Of a stretch of 47,297 nt of DNA, positions 1 through 10,073 are shown in pieces. Within the stretch, counting starts at the first letter, position 1; the number at the start of each line of letters is the position of its first letter. The notes under the pieces are model-generated. The model was given only the letters and a program-made list of their open reading frames with translations, ran no database searches and had not been told where the DNA came from. The translations under genes and the position numbers were made by a program. This stretch comes from Cerioporus squamosus (Eukaryota; Basidiomycota; Agaricomycetes; Polyporales; Polyporaceae), in NCBI GenBank assembly GCA_022592435.1, contig JABYQS010000241.1, positions 1 through 47,297 of the forward strand. The letters run 5' to 3'.

Positions 1-479
1 GGCCGCCCTGGAGAGCCCGGGAGCGCCTTGCACGGCTGGGAGGCTCAGCTGGGAGTCGAATGAGCTGCGGAGGTACAGACGAAGGTAAGTGGCTGCTTCT
101 GTGAGAGACTCGGAGTACGTACCTATCCCCATCCCCTACGCGCACGCAAGAGCGCACCTTCCGGACGGCGGCGACACGTTCGCGTTGGCAGAAGCGCATT
201 GCTGTCTCACTTGGCGGCGACGCGCTATCACGTCCGGGAGATGCGAGTCTCGCCGCTGTCTGCAGCCCGGGACTGAACCTCCGCGGCTGGCGTCGACAGT
301 GGAGACAAGGTAAGCCACATAGCAAGGAGAACAGCAGAGAGACGACGGATGAACTCACCTTGCGCATGCAGTCTGTCGACTGAAGTTACCCCGGGACGAC
401 GTCTGCCGCACGACACCATGCGGACGTCTTGACGACCTGGACGCGTACTTCGCGGCAACTGGAAGCCCACTGCTGCTGT

Positions 480-496
480 GGCGGCCTTCGGCCGCC
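480..496 (+). repeat. Exonic hairpin, GGCGGCC stem (first module copy)
   Basis: Perfect 7-bp inverted repeat GGCGGCC/GGCCGCC around a TTC loop, just upstream of the splice donor at 524. The homologous place in the second module copy (1202-1218) keeps the stem with a TGC loop. Present in all five units. Confidence 0.75.
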
Positions 497-616
497 GCGC
501 GATGTCGCGGCGCTGACACCAAGGTGAGTCCAAGTCAGATGTGCGTATGGAGCAGACCGCGGACGCGTGCTGACCTCTCGAAGCACAGATCCCGCCGCGC
601 CATGGCATGTTGACAC

Positions 617-638
617 GTCTCCCGGCCTGCCGGGAGAC
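617..638 (+). repeat. Exonic hairpin, GTCTCCCGGC stem (first module copy)
   Basis: Perfect 10-bp inverted repeat GTCTCCCGGC/GCCGGGAGAC with a 2-nt CT spacer. The second module copy keeps both arms with an AG spacer in units B-E (for example 12011-12032); unit A has lost two bases there. Confidence 0.75.
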
Positions 639-936
639 ACCTGTGTCTGCCCGGGAGCGCGCGCATAGGACTTGCGACGGTCCCAACCCGGCGTCAGAGC
701 TCTGGAAGTCGGAAAAGAGGCCGGGAGCGCCTGGTACAGCTGGGAGGCTCCAGAGGCCGAACATGAGCTGAGAGAACAAAGGTAAGTGGCTGCTTTTGTG
801 TGAGGCTCGGAGTACGTGCCTATTCCCCACCCCCCACGCGCACTGCCCAAGAGCGCATCTCGTCGCACGGCTGCTGCACGTTCGCTTTGCACCAGCATCT
901 CACCGCCGTCTGCAGCCCGGGAGTCGCGTCGCGAGG

Positions 937-1731
937 ATGCAAGACTTCGGCGGCTGGCGTCGGCGACGGAAACGGAAACGGAGACTGCGAAAACAAGGTG
1001 AGTTGTCTGGAAGGTGGAGAACAGCAGACAAGACAACGACTGAACTGACCTTGCACACAGTCTATCAACTGCAGTCAAGAGTCCGCTGGAAGACCACCGA
1101 GAGGACGTCTGCTGTGGTCTCGGCTCCACGCAGACGTCTTTGGCGACTGGGACATCGTACGTCGCGCCGCCGGTACTGTCAGGAAGCCCGCTGTGGTTGC
1201 GGGCGGCCTGCGGCCGCCGCGATGGAGCGGCGCCGACATGAAGGTGAGTCGGAGTCTAGGTGCGTATGGAGGAGAAGCTAGCGGACGCGCGCTGACCTCT
1301 TGAAGCAGAGATCCCACCGCGCCATGGCGCCGCGACACGTCCCGGCAGGCCGGGAGACTTCCACGTCTGCCCGGGAGCGCGCGCATGGAGGATGCCGTCG
1401 CGTGTCGTTCGCGACGGCGACAGAGGTCTAGAAGCCGGAAACCAGGTGAGCGAAGGTGTGTATGGTCGAACAGAGGACACGTACCGAGTTTTGCTCACTT
1501 TATGATGCAAGATAGCCGGCCAGGGCATGTGTGATGTGGCGCGGCGAAGACGGGTCCACACAGAGTGCCCGAGAGGCCTCGCAGCATGCCCGGGAGCGCT
1601 GGAAATGGCGTAGCAAAGGCCTCAGGGCGACGAGCAAGACCTCGGCGCAGTCCGGGAGACGTCGAACGAGACCGCCCGGTGGTCAGCGACAGCGGCGGGG
1701 GCGGACCCCGGGAGAGGGCGCGGACCCGTAG
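937..1731 (+). pseudogene. Arg-rich spliced ORF, unit A (frameshifted)
   Basis: Counterpart of the four-exon Arg-rich frame described at 11609-12405: exons 937-997, 1061-1243, 1311-1445 and 1516-1731. Unit A lacks two bases (CT) in exon 3 near 1345, inside a perfect inverted repeat that all other units keep, so the spliced frame is broken here. This may be a real lesion or a sequencing error in a hairpin. Confidence 0.35.
1202..1218 (+). repeat. Exonic hairpin, GGCGGCC stem (second module copy)
   Basis: GGCGGCC/GGCCGCC with TGC loop. It is the counterpart of 480-496 in the diverged second module copy and also lies shortly before a splice donor (1244). Confidence 0.75.
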
Positions 1732-2419
1732 ACGCAAGCCCGGGAGCACCTTCAGCGTGATGCGACGCCGCGCAAGGCCTGGAAACCGAGGTGAGTTCGA
1801 GTGCCAGGTGCGTGGGGAGACGCGAAGATGACTTACGCATATGTGGGCTGACGTTGCTGCAGAACCCGGGCGACGCTCAAGCCCATGGCGCCGGCCAGGA
1901 GTTCGCCAATGCGGACGTGCCGTGTGCATATGCGTCCGGGGCGCAGCCAGGAGGCAAGTGGCGGCGGAAGGCATGGAACCTGGGAGATGCGTTGACTTCG
2001 CTAGAGCATGCCCGGGAGCATCAAGCACCGGCGACCGCGAGGCAACTCTGCGCCAAGTCTGAAAAAGACCAGTGAGTTCAAGCTTTGCAGGTGCACGAAG
2101 CGGGGAATTCGACTTACGAGTGTCCGCGGACTCGTCCCGTAGACGTTCGCTACTGCTTGGCGGCAGTCCATCGCCCCGGAAGTCCTGTCGGTGATACAGG
2201 TAAGCACGAGTACATCCAGACAAGGTGAGCTTGCGCTTACCTGACGCGTCGCTGACCGCCTCAGCTCGAGGTCAGGGTTGTGGTCTGAAGACCCCGCGCG
2301 CGACGGACACAATCACCGTGTTCGACTCAACACGGAGTGCCCTCTGTTGAAAGCAAAGCGGAGCTCGCGGTAGTCCATCGCGTCCTGCGACGTGTCTGCC
2401 GGCTTTGAAGTCAAGAAGA

Positions 2420-3248
2420 CTATGAGTCAGTACCGCTGCCACGTCGACGACGTCCATAACGACGCACTGATCTTATATGCCGCACGATCTGGCCGCACAG
2501 CGTGCAGAACGAGGGGCGGGGCAGGGACGGCAGAACTTGTAGCGAGAGAATGGCGAAGTTCAACACAGGGTGGGACACCTCGGACGTCCTCCCGGAACAA
2601 GCTCGCCGTGGCTTCGGACTCCTACAAGACGGTGTGGATGGGGGCTGCCCCGGTCGGGAGGCGAGGGGAGATGCGAAGGAAGGAGGTAGGAGCCGGCCGA
2701 CATGTTGTCACCGCCGCTCGTGAGCCTCGCGTCGCTGCGAAGTGACACGTCAATGACGGTTCTGCAGTGAGACGGGCATAGGTACGTACCTCGTCGTCAT
2801 CCGCCTGTGCGAGGTCGCATAGTAGAGCATGCTGCTAGAAGCAGCAGCTGAGGTCTTCACAGTCGACACCGTGAGCTGCGACGGATGGAGGAGTGTTGAG
2901 ACGTCGCGACGACGAGAGGTGCAAAGATGTACATACCTGCGCCGTAACCGAGACCGCTTCATTGACCCAGTCGTGTGCGAGATCTTGTGTGTCGTGCGAA
3001 GAGGGAGCGCGTGCGTGGCGGGTACTAGTTGAGCGACACCGACTCGCAGGCGTAGAGTGCACTGGTGAGAGTAAGGGAGGACGATGGGGATGGGGGAAGA
3101 GGGAGAGATGCAGTCGCGAAAGGAGGACGACCCTCCAGTCCCAGATTCCGATCGCGCGTCTCGTCAATGTGAAGGGACGCGGGCAATATCTGCAGTGGTT
3201 AGCGAGCTTGTCACCGCGTTCTCGGCGGCCTTGTTTCTCCGTCGGCAC
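2420..3248 (-). pseudogene. Possible minus-strand spliced ORF, unit A (frameshifted)
   Basis: Counterpart of the three-exon minus-strand frame described at 13094-13923: exons 2937-3248, 2790-2875 and 2420-2734. Unit A has one G fewer near 2590 (CCCGGAAC where other units have CCCGGGAAC), which shifts the last exon. Both introns (2876-2936 and 2735-2789) are unchanged. Confidence 0.2.
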
Positions 3249-5528
3249 AGCCGATAGCTCTCGACCCCAGCTGTACGTGCGTCAAACCGCGATTACCTCC
3301 AGTTCTTGTCTCTTCAGTATTTCCTCAACTTCAAACTTGGGCAGTTATGTTAGTTTTCCGAACCATACTCTGAGGGCTTGGTATACTGACATAGTTGCAG
3401 TCATCAAAACAGCTTGACTATCGATGTCGTCTGTTCGTCGCTGCCGGAATTATGAGTGGCAGTCCAGGCCTCCCGCGTACAGCGCTCCGGCCATATTATT
3501 TGTGTTTCATGTCAGATCGTCCACTTGTCGATCGTCCACTTGTCGATCGTCTACTCCAGCATGCTCGTCGCTATTGCGCCCTCCTGGATGGCTCGGCATA
3601 CTGACATAGTTGCGGTGATCACAGTAGCTTGAGTGGCAATGTCCTCCGTTTGTCGCGGTGGTCGGAAGTATGAGCGGCGGTACAAACCTCTCGCAAAGCA
3701 TGCTCTGGCCATATTCTTCGCGTTTCAAGTGAGAATATCGTCCGCTTGTCGGTCTTCTCTCCCGGGCCCCGGCATGCCACTGCACTCTCCCGGGAGTAGC
3801 ATCGAGATCTGTTCTGCGACCCGAGCTCATTGTTCCCGAACTGAAGAGAGGTTTCTGCACGTCCAGCACTCGCAAATTCAGCACACCGAGTACGCTCGAT
3901 CCCGATTCCCTGCCATCGCAGAACGAAGCAGGATCCACGCTACGGACATCTCCATGTATACCCGGCATACGGAGACATGGCTCCCGGTCTCCAGTTCCGA
4001 GTCCCGCACCTTCCTTATTCCCTTGTCCCTGGCACTGCGTCGGATCGCCCGAGCATAGCTTACGCTTCCGGCCATACTTACGCGAAGAAGTTTTACCCAG
4101 TCTTCTGGGCTCCTGGTGGCAAGGCTGGAGCTTTCCAATGCCGCGGTGGGTGTCTGCACGCAGGACAAGGGCATTCTCCCTGCTTCAATAGAGCATACCT
4201 ATGTCGCTTTCAAGCTCCTTCCAACTGAAGATGGCAATCTCCAATGCACTCAGTATCGCGCTGAGCATTGAGCAAGTGTGCACGAGCAAAGGAACTACCT
4301 CGAGCTTCGAGGCGGCGTGCGCATACACCGCTCCCGGGCCTGAATTTGAATTAAAGCCAAGATTGCCCAAGGCTCGTAGTCTAGGCTTGTGAAGTACGTC
4401 CATCATGTCATGCATTGGTACCCGCCGGGTGCTCGTAACCGCTCTCCAGAAGTTCGGACTCAGTGCTAAGCAGACTAGGACCGAAGTCATGGTATCCTCG
4501 CTGTCGCTGTCTGCACCTCAGGCCGGGCATACATCTACTGAATGAATGTGCCTCTCGAGATTAAGAGTCGACAAGATCCAAGGACACGGACTCGGACTCG
4601 GACTTGGAGCTGAGCATCTCCGGGTACACCGATTCATCTCGCAAGAAACTACGCTTGTGCTGCGATGCGACATGGACGGAGGGCCAGTGCACCGTCTTCT
4701 GCCAAGCGAAATTGCACACAGGCTCGATATGATGTGGACGGAGCAAGAAGCCTGCTTGTCGACTGACCTGTCCACACAACCTACTCCTTCCCATTTCTAG
4801 CACGAGCTGATAGCTGGTAGGGTATACGAGCATCGAGTACATGGCTGCGGCTCCTGGACCTGGAGGGAAATCTCGACGCGTACATGGGAGACATAACCCG
4901 ACACTCGCAGCTTTGTTTCTTCCCGTGCTTGGCACGCTGTCGCTCGGATCGCCCGAGCAGACATTGCTCGTTTACGCGGAGCTGTCTCAGCCACCTCCCT
5001 GGGTCCCGAACGGCAAGACACGGCCAAGACATATACAGCGGGTCTCACGAGTAAATGAAAATAAGATGTATCCTCGAGACATGACGGCAGCATGACACAG
5101 CACTACTGCAACCCTCGAGGCGCAACTTGAAGCTGCCAGCTATAAGCACTGGCAGCAGACATGCACGCAGAACGACGCTCGCCAAGTCTCCGGCCCTCTG
5201 AGCTCTGCACAAACAGACGATGGGGCTCAGAATGCTGAGCACAGCCGCACGAAGCAATCATGATGGCGCACACTAGACGGAACTCCCGCATAGCCGCGTA
5301 GGACGTGCGCGTAGACGAGACCCAAGCCTGTGGATACGACGCGTACCACGGCGCATCTCCACTGTTTTCCCGAGCTCTCACCCCAATCCCCAGCGACGCC
5401 AAGACACGGTCAGCGGGCGGTGGCCCCGCTGCCCGCTTCCTATGCATTATGTGAATGCGGATGACTGAGCCGTGCACCGAGCGCCGAGGGCGTGTATGAG
5501 CTTCGGACTTGGCGGTGTGGAGGAGGGG
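3249..5528. other. Unassigned stretch with old internal duplications, unit A
   Basis: No gene could be assigned. About 3377-3545 and 3592-3755 are diverged copies of each other (both contain TACTGACATAGTTGC and a GGCCATATT box). About 3950-4130 and 4810-5030 are a second, older pair (both contain CGGATCGCCCGAGCA). On the minus strand some segments look protein-like, such as SPEDWVKLLR before a GTAAGT near 4085 and the related DPGRWLRQLR near 4980, which hints at duplicated exons of a degenerate minus-strand gene. Frames could not be joined with confidence. Confidence 0.4.
3515..3552. repeat. 15-bp minisatellite
   Basis: About two and a half tandem copies of GATCGTCCACTTGTC, followed by a partial copy with one change. 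Same copy number in unit B (about 14190-14227), C (24864-24901) and D (36809-36846). Confidence 0.85.
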
Positions 5529-5536
5529 TATAAATA
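5529..5536 (+). promoter_or_regulatory. TATA box, unit A
   Basis: TATAAATA within GGTATAAATACC, about 70 bp upstream of a pyrimidine-rich tract and the secreted-like frame at 5607. It is the clearest core-promoter motif in the unit and is identical in all four complete units. Its transcript is unknown. Confidence 0.5.
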
Positions 5537-5606
5537 CCAGGTCGGCGGGCTGGGTGTTCTGTACTCACCTCGTCGTGTGCTCCCGCTGTCCAGTCCGTGT
5601 AGTTGA

Positions 5607-6069
5607 CTCCACTCCCCTCTCTCTGCCTTCGCCCTCTACTGTGTGGCTGCCATCCTCGCCGTCGTTGCCATCGCCGCCCACGCGGGCTTCACGCCAGGCG
5701 CGGAGCGTGCATGCAAGAATGGGGATGGCGGGTTCTTCAGGACGGTATGTCTTGTGTCCCATCTTGGCATGTGTTCCCCAGTACTCACTTGATGCACAGT
5801 ACAGCCCGTCCCCTGCGCATTCGGGATTGGTATGGGTGAGTCGAGCTTTGTTTTGAGGACCGCACACGTGGTGCTCCCAGGCTAGATCGAGCGCACGGTC
5901 GAGTCTCCGGCTGTCCGCGGCAGTGCAGCACTCGTCAGGGTCGATCATCTGTTGCCCGGGTGCCGGCGGGCGTCGTCTAGCAGTCGTGTCTGAGTTTGTC
6001 TGTGCGGGTTGCTGGGCACTGTCGCAAGAAGCCCGATGCGTGCGGGCATCGTTGAGGGGAGATTCATAG
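5607..6069 (+). pseudogene. Secreted-protein-like spliced frame without ATG, unit A
   Basis: After an in-frame TGA at 5604, an open frame begins LHSPLSAFALYC and runs through a hydrophobic stretch (VAAILAVVAIAAHA) that resembles a signal peptide with an A-x-A cleavage site before GFTPGAERACKNG. A 55-bp intron (5745-5799, GTATGT...CACAG) leads to an exon encoding TYSPSPAHSGLVW. A possible 93-bp intron (5836-5928) then leads to a Cys-containing exon ending in TAG at 6067-6069. There is no ATG between the TATA box and the hydrophobic segment, so this is either a 5'-broken gene or a frame with an unseen start. The family is not recognised. Confidence 0.3.
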
Positions 6070-7825
6070 TAACTGTGGACCTCGTTGTGTGTATTAGCAT
6101 ACGAGCACCGTCTGTAATGTGTCAGGAGAGCATGGAACTGAAAGTCGACATGGTTGCAGTCGTTGCGGGGTGCCGTACCGCGGAGCGAGCAGAGCAGGCG
6201 GAGAACAAGAGTTGCACCAGACTGAGCGACGAAGACGTTTCCACTTAGCGACCGGTGCCGGGAAGCACTCCCGTAGTCGATGAACACCGCGAAACTGCAT
6301 CTGCATAGCATCCCGATAAGCACGAAGCTCAGACGACCGCGCGTTCAAGAATGAACGAAGGGAGGACGGAAGCAGAAGCTAAACATGACAGGCGCACCTT
6401 GCAGCTCAACCCAGTCCGAGTCCGTCCATTCCAAGCGACGTGTCTGGCTTCAGTGGCAGTTGCAAGCTCCGTTCCGTCAGTGCGTTGACCACTTCAACGT
6501 CGGCTCGTCTGAGGTGGCTGAAGAGCCAGATGATGGTCAGCCACACTGCTGCACGGGGGCCCGACGCGGCAAGTAAGCACTCATCCGAGGACAAACTCCA
6601 ATCGGAATACGTGGTGGCTCGGTACTTATCGCCCCTCCATCTGCGACGAAGCAACCACCGACATCGTCGAAGTGACGGCGCACACAGCCTCTGCGGAACG
6701 CGCCGCCGGGTTCGGGAAGTAGTGCGAAGGGCGAAGTTTGAGCTGCACCATCGATGGCGACGTGTTGCGGGGTGGCACGGCGAGCTGAGAAGGTCAGCAT
6801 GCCCAGACGGATGCATATGGGCGCACCTCCATCCCCAAGGCGTGCGTGCGTCTCGTCTGTCAGCGGATATGCAAGCGTTGCGGCCGCGTCTTCGCTCATC
6901 GCCCGGCGTTCCTCGTCGCGGCATGCGCACCCGGAGCTCGTCCGGAGTGCGTGGTCGAGGAGCTCTGCAGACTGCGGGCACTCAGACGTGTGCGTGCGCG
7001 TTGGGGACATCCGCTTGCATGGCCCGAGCAGGGGATCGTCCCCGCGCATGGGTTATGGGCGGCGGAGGCGGTACTCGGGGTGGCACCTAGTCTGCGTCGA
7101 TCTTCAGCTGCAGTGCGACGGGTTTTCGGACGGGGGCAGCGTGAACGCGCTCAAGCGGATGCGGGAGTTGTACACGGACCTGAACAGCAACCCACGTGCT
7201 CGGAGCGGCGTACGTAGCTAGCAGGACGGGCGACGCGAGCATGGCAGAGTTCAGTGCCGGCAGCATCGCGCGACGCGTGAGCGACAATGGTACCGGTGCT
7301 GTAGAGGCGCATCATCGCGATATGTATTGGAGAACGCGCGTGCGTACTGCCCGACAGGGTGAGGATGCAGAGGGCGCCCTGCTTGAAGTCGAGATGCTGC
7401 TGCGTGGCGCGGTCGCTCCAGGGTGCGGTCACACGGAGAGAGCAGAGAAGGCGGCGAGCGAGGGTCCCTGGAGGCAGAGCTCAGTGCAGCAGACGCGCAG
7501 AACGCGAGTGGACACAGACGCAGCGTGGAGGGCGTCGAGGAGAGGCGGAAAGCTCATGGGCGAGCGCGTGCTGTGCGACTGGGCGAGAGGACGACGACAG
7601 AGGCGGAATGAGGCAGCAGAGGGACACTGACGTCGATGCGCATACAGGCCGGCGACGTCGGGCTGCAGAACGCGAACGAGGCGCGAGGCGCGAGACGGCG
7701 CACCACCGGGCTTGGACGCGGGCCGGGGCCGGGCGCTGGCTGTCAAAGAGGGGCGGGCTGTGCAGGTCGGTGTGTGCGGCGTGGGCGGGCTCTGCTCTCT
7801 CTCTCCCTCCGTGCTCGCTGCTGCG
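6070..7825. other. G-alpha upstream region, unit A (A-type)
   Basis: GC-rich stretch with many open but unrecognised frames on both strands; no gene assigned. The last 30 bp before the G-alpha ATG are pyrimidine-rich (CTCTCTCTCCCTCC), as is common just upstream of fungal start codons. This is the most variable part of the unit: unit C differs by many substitutions and block indels, while unit B matches A closely. Confidence 0.5.
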
Positions 7826-9633
7826 ATGGCCGCCGTCGCTGCCCGCTCCTTCTGGTCTGCCCCGACCCCGACGACCCGCTCTCGAAGGCCCTCCAGCCGC
7901 CCATCGACGAGACCCCCGAGGAGCGCGCTGCCCGCCTCCGCGAGCTCGAGGACGCTGCCCGGGTCTCGCGCGAGATCGACGACGAGATTGCGGTCTCCCG
8001 CCGCGCGTACGAACGCAGGAAGAAGGCGATCAAGATATACTCCTCCTCGGTGCGTCCCCCTCCTCGAGTCTCTGCCCGCTGCCCGCCGACGTCCCCAGGC
8101 CAGGCCGAGTCCGGCAAGAGCACGACCCTCAGAGTGCGTCCTCGTCCCCTCTCTCCCGTGTCCTGCTCTGCTCACGCCCCGCAGACTTCCAGCTCGCGTT
8201 CTCGCCCCAGCACTTCCACAAGGAGCGCGCCGCCTGGAAGACCATCATCCAGCTCAACCTCATCAGGTCAGTCCTCGTGCATACACCCGCTTCGCGTCCC
8301 CACACCGCCCCGTCACGTCCTGGCTCTCCTGCACACGGGGGTGTCGTCGCCCTCTGGCACTGGACTCTGCGAGACGGGTCTCCCAGTCCACTCGTGCTCT
8401 CCCTGCCTGTAGCTCTTCACGACACACGCCCGCCGATCTGTGTCTGCCCATAGTTTCTGTCCTGCTACTTCCTCCACTCTCCCCTGCGTTCACCAGCAGC
8501 TAACCGTCCGTCTCCGTTTTCAGAAACATCAAACGGCTGCTCGAGATCCTGCAGGAAGAATGGGAGTCGTCGCTGCAAACGACGACGCCGTCCTCGATCG
8601 CAAGGGCAAGGGCGTCGCTGGCCGCACGCCGTCGTCGCCCGGGGTGCGCTTCTCGACGTCCCCGCTGAACGACAACCACCGACGAATTCGCATGCGCCTC
8701 TCCGCGCTGCTCCCGATCGAGGCCGAGCTCATGCGCAAGCTGATGCCCGACGGCGGTGCGGCGGACCGCGACGTGTGCGTGCGCGCGGGCAGCGGGTGGA
8801 AGGGCATCCTGACCGCGATCAACGCGAACACGAGCACGGTGCTCCCCGAGAAGCCGCCGCTCGTGCTCGTGTCCGCGATGAAGGGCGCGCAGTCCCGGCC
8901 GAGTACGGGCGACGCGCGGTTCAAGGACAACCCGACGGCGGTGCTCGCTGCGTGCCGGGACGACATCGTCACGCTGTGGGAGGACGCGATCGTCCAGGGC
9001 GTGCTCAAGAAGCAGAACGCGCGCATACAGGATATGCCGGGGTTGTGGGTGTCTCTTGTCTGCTCCGTCCGTGCTCGTTTGCTGACATGCACGTAGCTTT
9101 CTGAACGACGCGGGGCGGATCGCTGTGATGAACTACGAGCCCACAGATGGTGCGTCCACCGTCTATCCGCACTGCGCCCTTTCTCACAGCAGGCTAGACG
9201 ACATCGTACGCGCACGCGTACGTACGCTCGGCGTCGAGGAGCACCACTTCACCATGGAGGGTGGTACGTCCCAGGCCTTCCAGACTCGAGAGCCCATCTC
9301 GATGCTCACGCGCTCGCACAGGTGCGCTCCCGGGAACGGAGTGGTACATCTACGACGTCGGCGGGAGCCGGAGCGTTGTACGTCCGCTCCCTCTTGCTTT
9401 GCTGCGCCTGCCCGTGTGCCCGTGTGCTGATGTCCTCGCTCCCGCAGCGACAACACTGGATCCCGTTCTTCGACGACGTGCAGGCGATCATCTTCCTCGC
9501 GCCGCTCGCGTTCAACCTCGTGCTCGAGGAGGACCCGAAGGTGAACCGGCTCGAGGACTCGATCACGCTCTGGCGCCAGGTGTGCGAGAACGCGCTGCTC
9601 GCGAAGACGACGCTCATACTGTTCTTGAACAAG
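7826..9633 (+). pseudogene. Truncated G-alpha subunit gene, unit A (frameshifted)
   Basis: Eight-exon heterotrimeric G-protein alpha subunit homologous to the in-frame copy at 29135-32257. Exons: 7826-8049, 8099-8133, 8185-8266, 8524-9044, 9097-9149, 9198-9263, 9322-9377 and 9448-9633. Intron 3 is the short form (257 bp). Compared with unit C the frame is broken by a 1-bp loss in the N-terminal exon (GCCCCGACC for GCCCCCGACC), a 2-bp gain near 8036 (AAGATATACTC), a 1-bp loss at the end of exon 2, and a 1-bp loss near 8601 (GCAAGGGC for GCAAAGGGC). The intron 4 donor is GTGGGT instead of GTGAGT. Like all copies it ends after LFLNK with no C-terminal exon. Confidence 0.85.
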
Positions 9634-9764
9634 GTGCGTGTCTTGTCCGTGTTCGCAGATTGCAGCTCGCTCGTGGCGGCGGCCTCTCCGCTGCTTGGTT
9701 GGCCCGGGATGTGTGCGCTCCGTGTGGCGGTCGGATCGTTGTGTCTCGCTCTGGTTGCCATTCA

Positions 9765-9798
9765 CCAGGGCGTGCTCAAGAAGCAAAACGCGTACATA
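9765..9798 (+). repeat. Degenerate G-alpha exon 4 fragment, unit A
   Basis: Thirty-one of 34 bases match the end of G-alpha exon 4 (8994-9027), encoding GVLKKQNAYI versus GVLKKQNARI. Weaker similarity extends about 30 bp upstream (CGCTCTGG versus CGCTGTGG). It sits 132 bp after the last G-alpha exon, where the missing C-terminal exon should be. Confidence 0.7.
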
Positions 9799-10031
9799 GA
9801 TGGCGGGAAGTGGTCGCGCGTAGTACTCGCATGTGTAGACAGGAAATATATCTTGTTCTCGGCATTATCTGGTGTGCAGTTCGGTGGTGTGAGTGTGCGG
9901 TCGCGGCGAGCAGGTGCGAAGTTCAGCGTCCGGCGGGATCTGTGCCCGACGGCAGCCTCGTGGCGAGCGCCGTCTGCAAGATCTCCCAGGACGATCGTCT
10001 GCCTCAGTCCCCTTCGTACACACCGTACACA

Positions 10032-10073
10032 CTCCTTAATACACACTCCTTCATACACGCTCCTTCATACACG
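10032..10073. repeat. 14-bp minisatellite in unit tail
   Basis: Three tandem copies of CTCCTT(A/C)ATACAC(A/G). Also present near 20708 (unit B, with a base loss), 32655 (C) and 43317 (D, with an extra CA just upstream). Confidence 0.8.

Larger units (their letters stand above)
1..2264 (+). other. Exon/intron module block, unit A
   Basis: Plus-strand block with about ten GT-AG introns: 85-265, 310-371, 524-588, 782-915, 998-1060, 1244-1310, 1446-1515, 1791-1862, 2072-2142 and 2225-2264. Most are 62-72 bp; several have a CTGAC-type branch site 8-15 bp before the acceptor. The three-intron set 85-588 and its exons recur in diverged form as 782-1310. The intron beginning GTGAG, with a GTGCGT(A/G)(T/G)GG-like box about 20 bp in, recurs at 524, 1244, 1446, 1791 and more loosely 2072, so exon and intron were duplicated together. 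Exons repeatedly contain CCCGGGAG. The first exon set has in-frame stops where the second set has sense codons (TGA for CGA, TAG for TGG), so it looks degenerate. No protein family was recognised. Confidence 0.7.

Noticed and set aside
617..638. GC-rich hairpins as transcription terminators
   Set aside because: They lie inside exons, are not followed by a T-run, and factor-independent terminators of this type are bacterial.
4581..4610. Hexamer repeat GGACTC near 4588
   Set aside because: Only about three imperfect copies, the same in the units where it was compared, with no sign of length variation; too minor to list as a repeat feature.
5565..6323. 252-codon minus-strand frame over the TATA and secreted-like region (also 26914-27672)
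   Set aside because: No domain, no splice structure, and disrupted in units B and D. It opposes a plus-strand intron with good signals.
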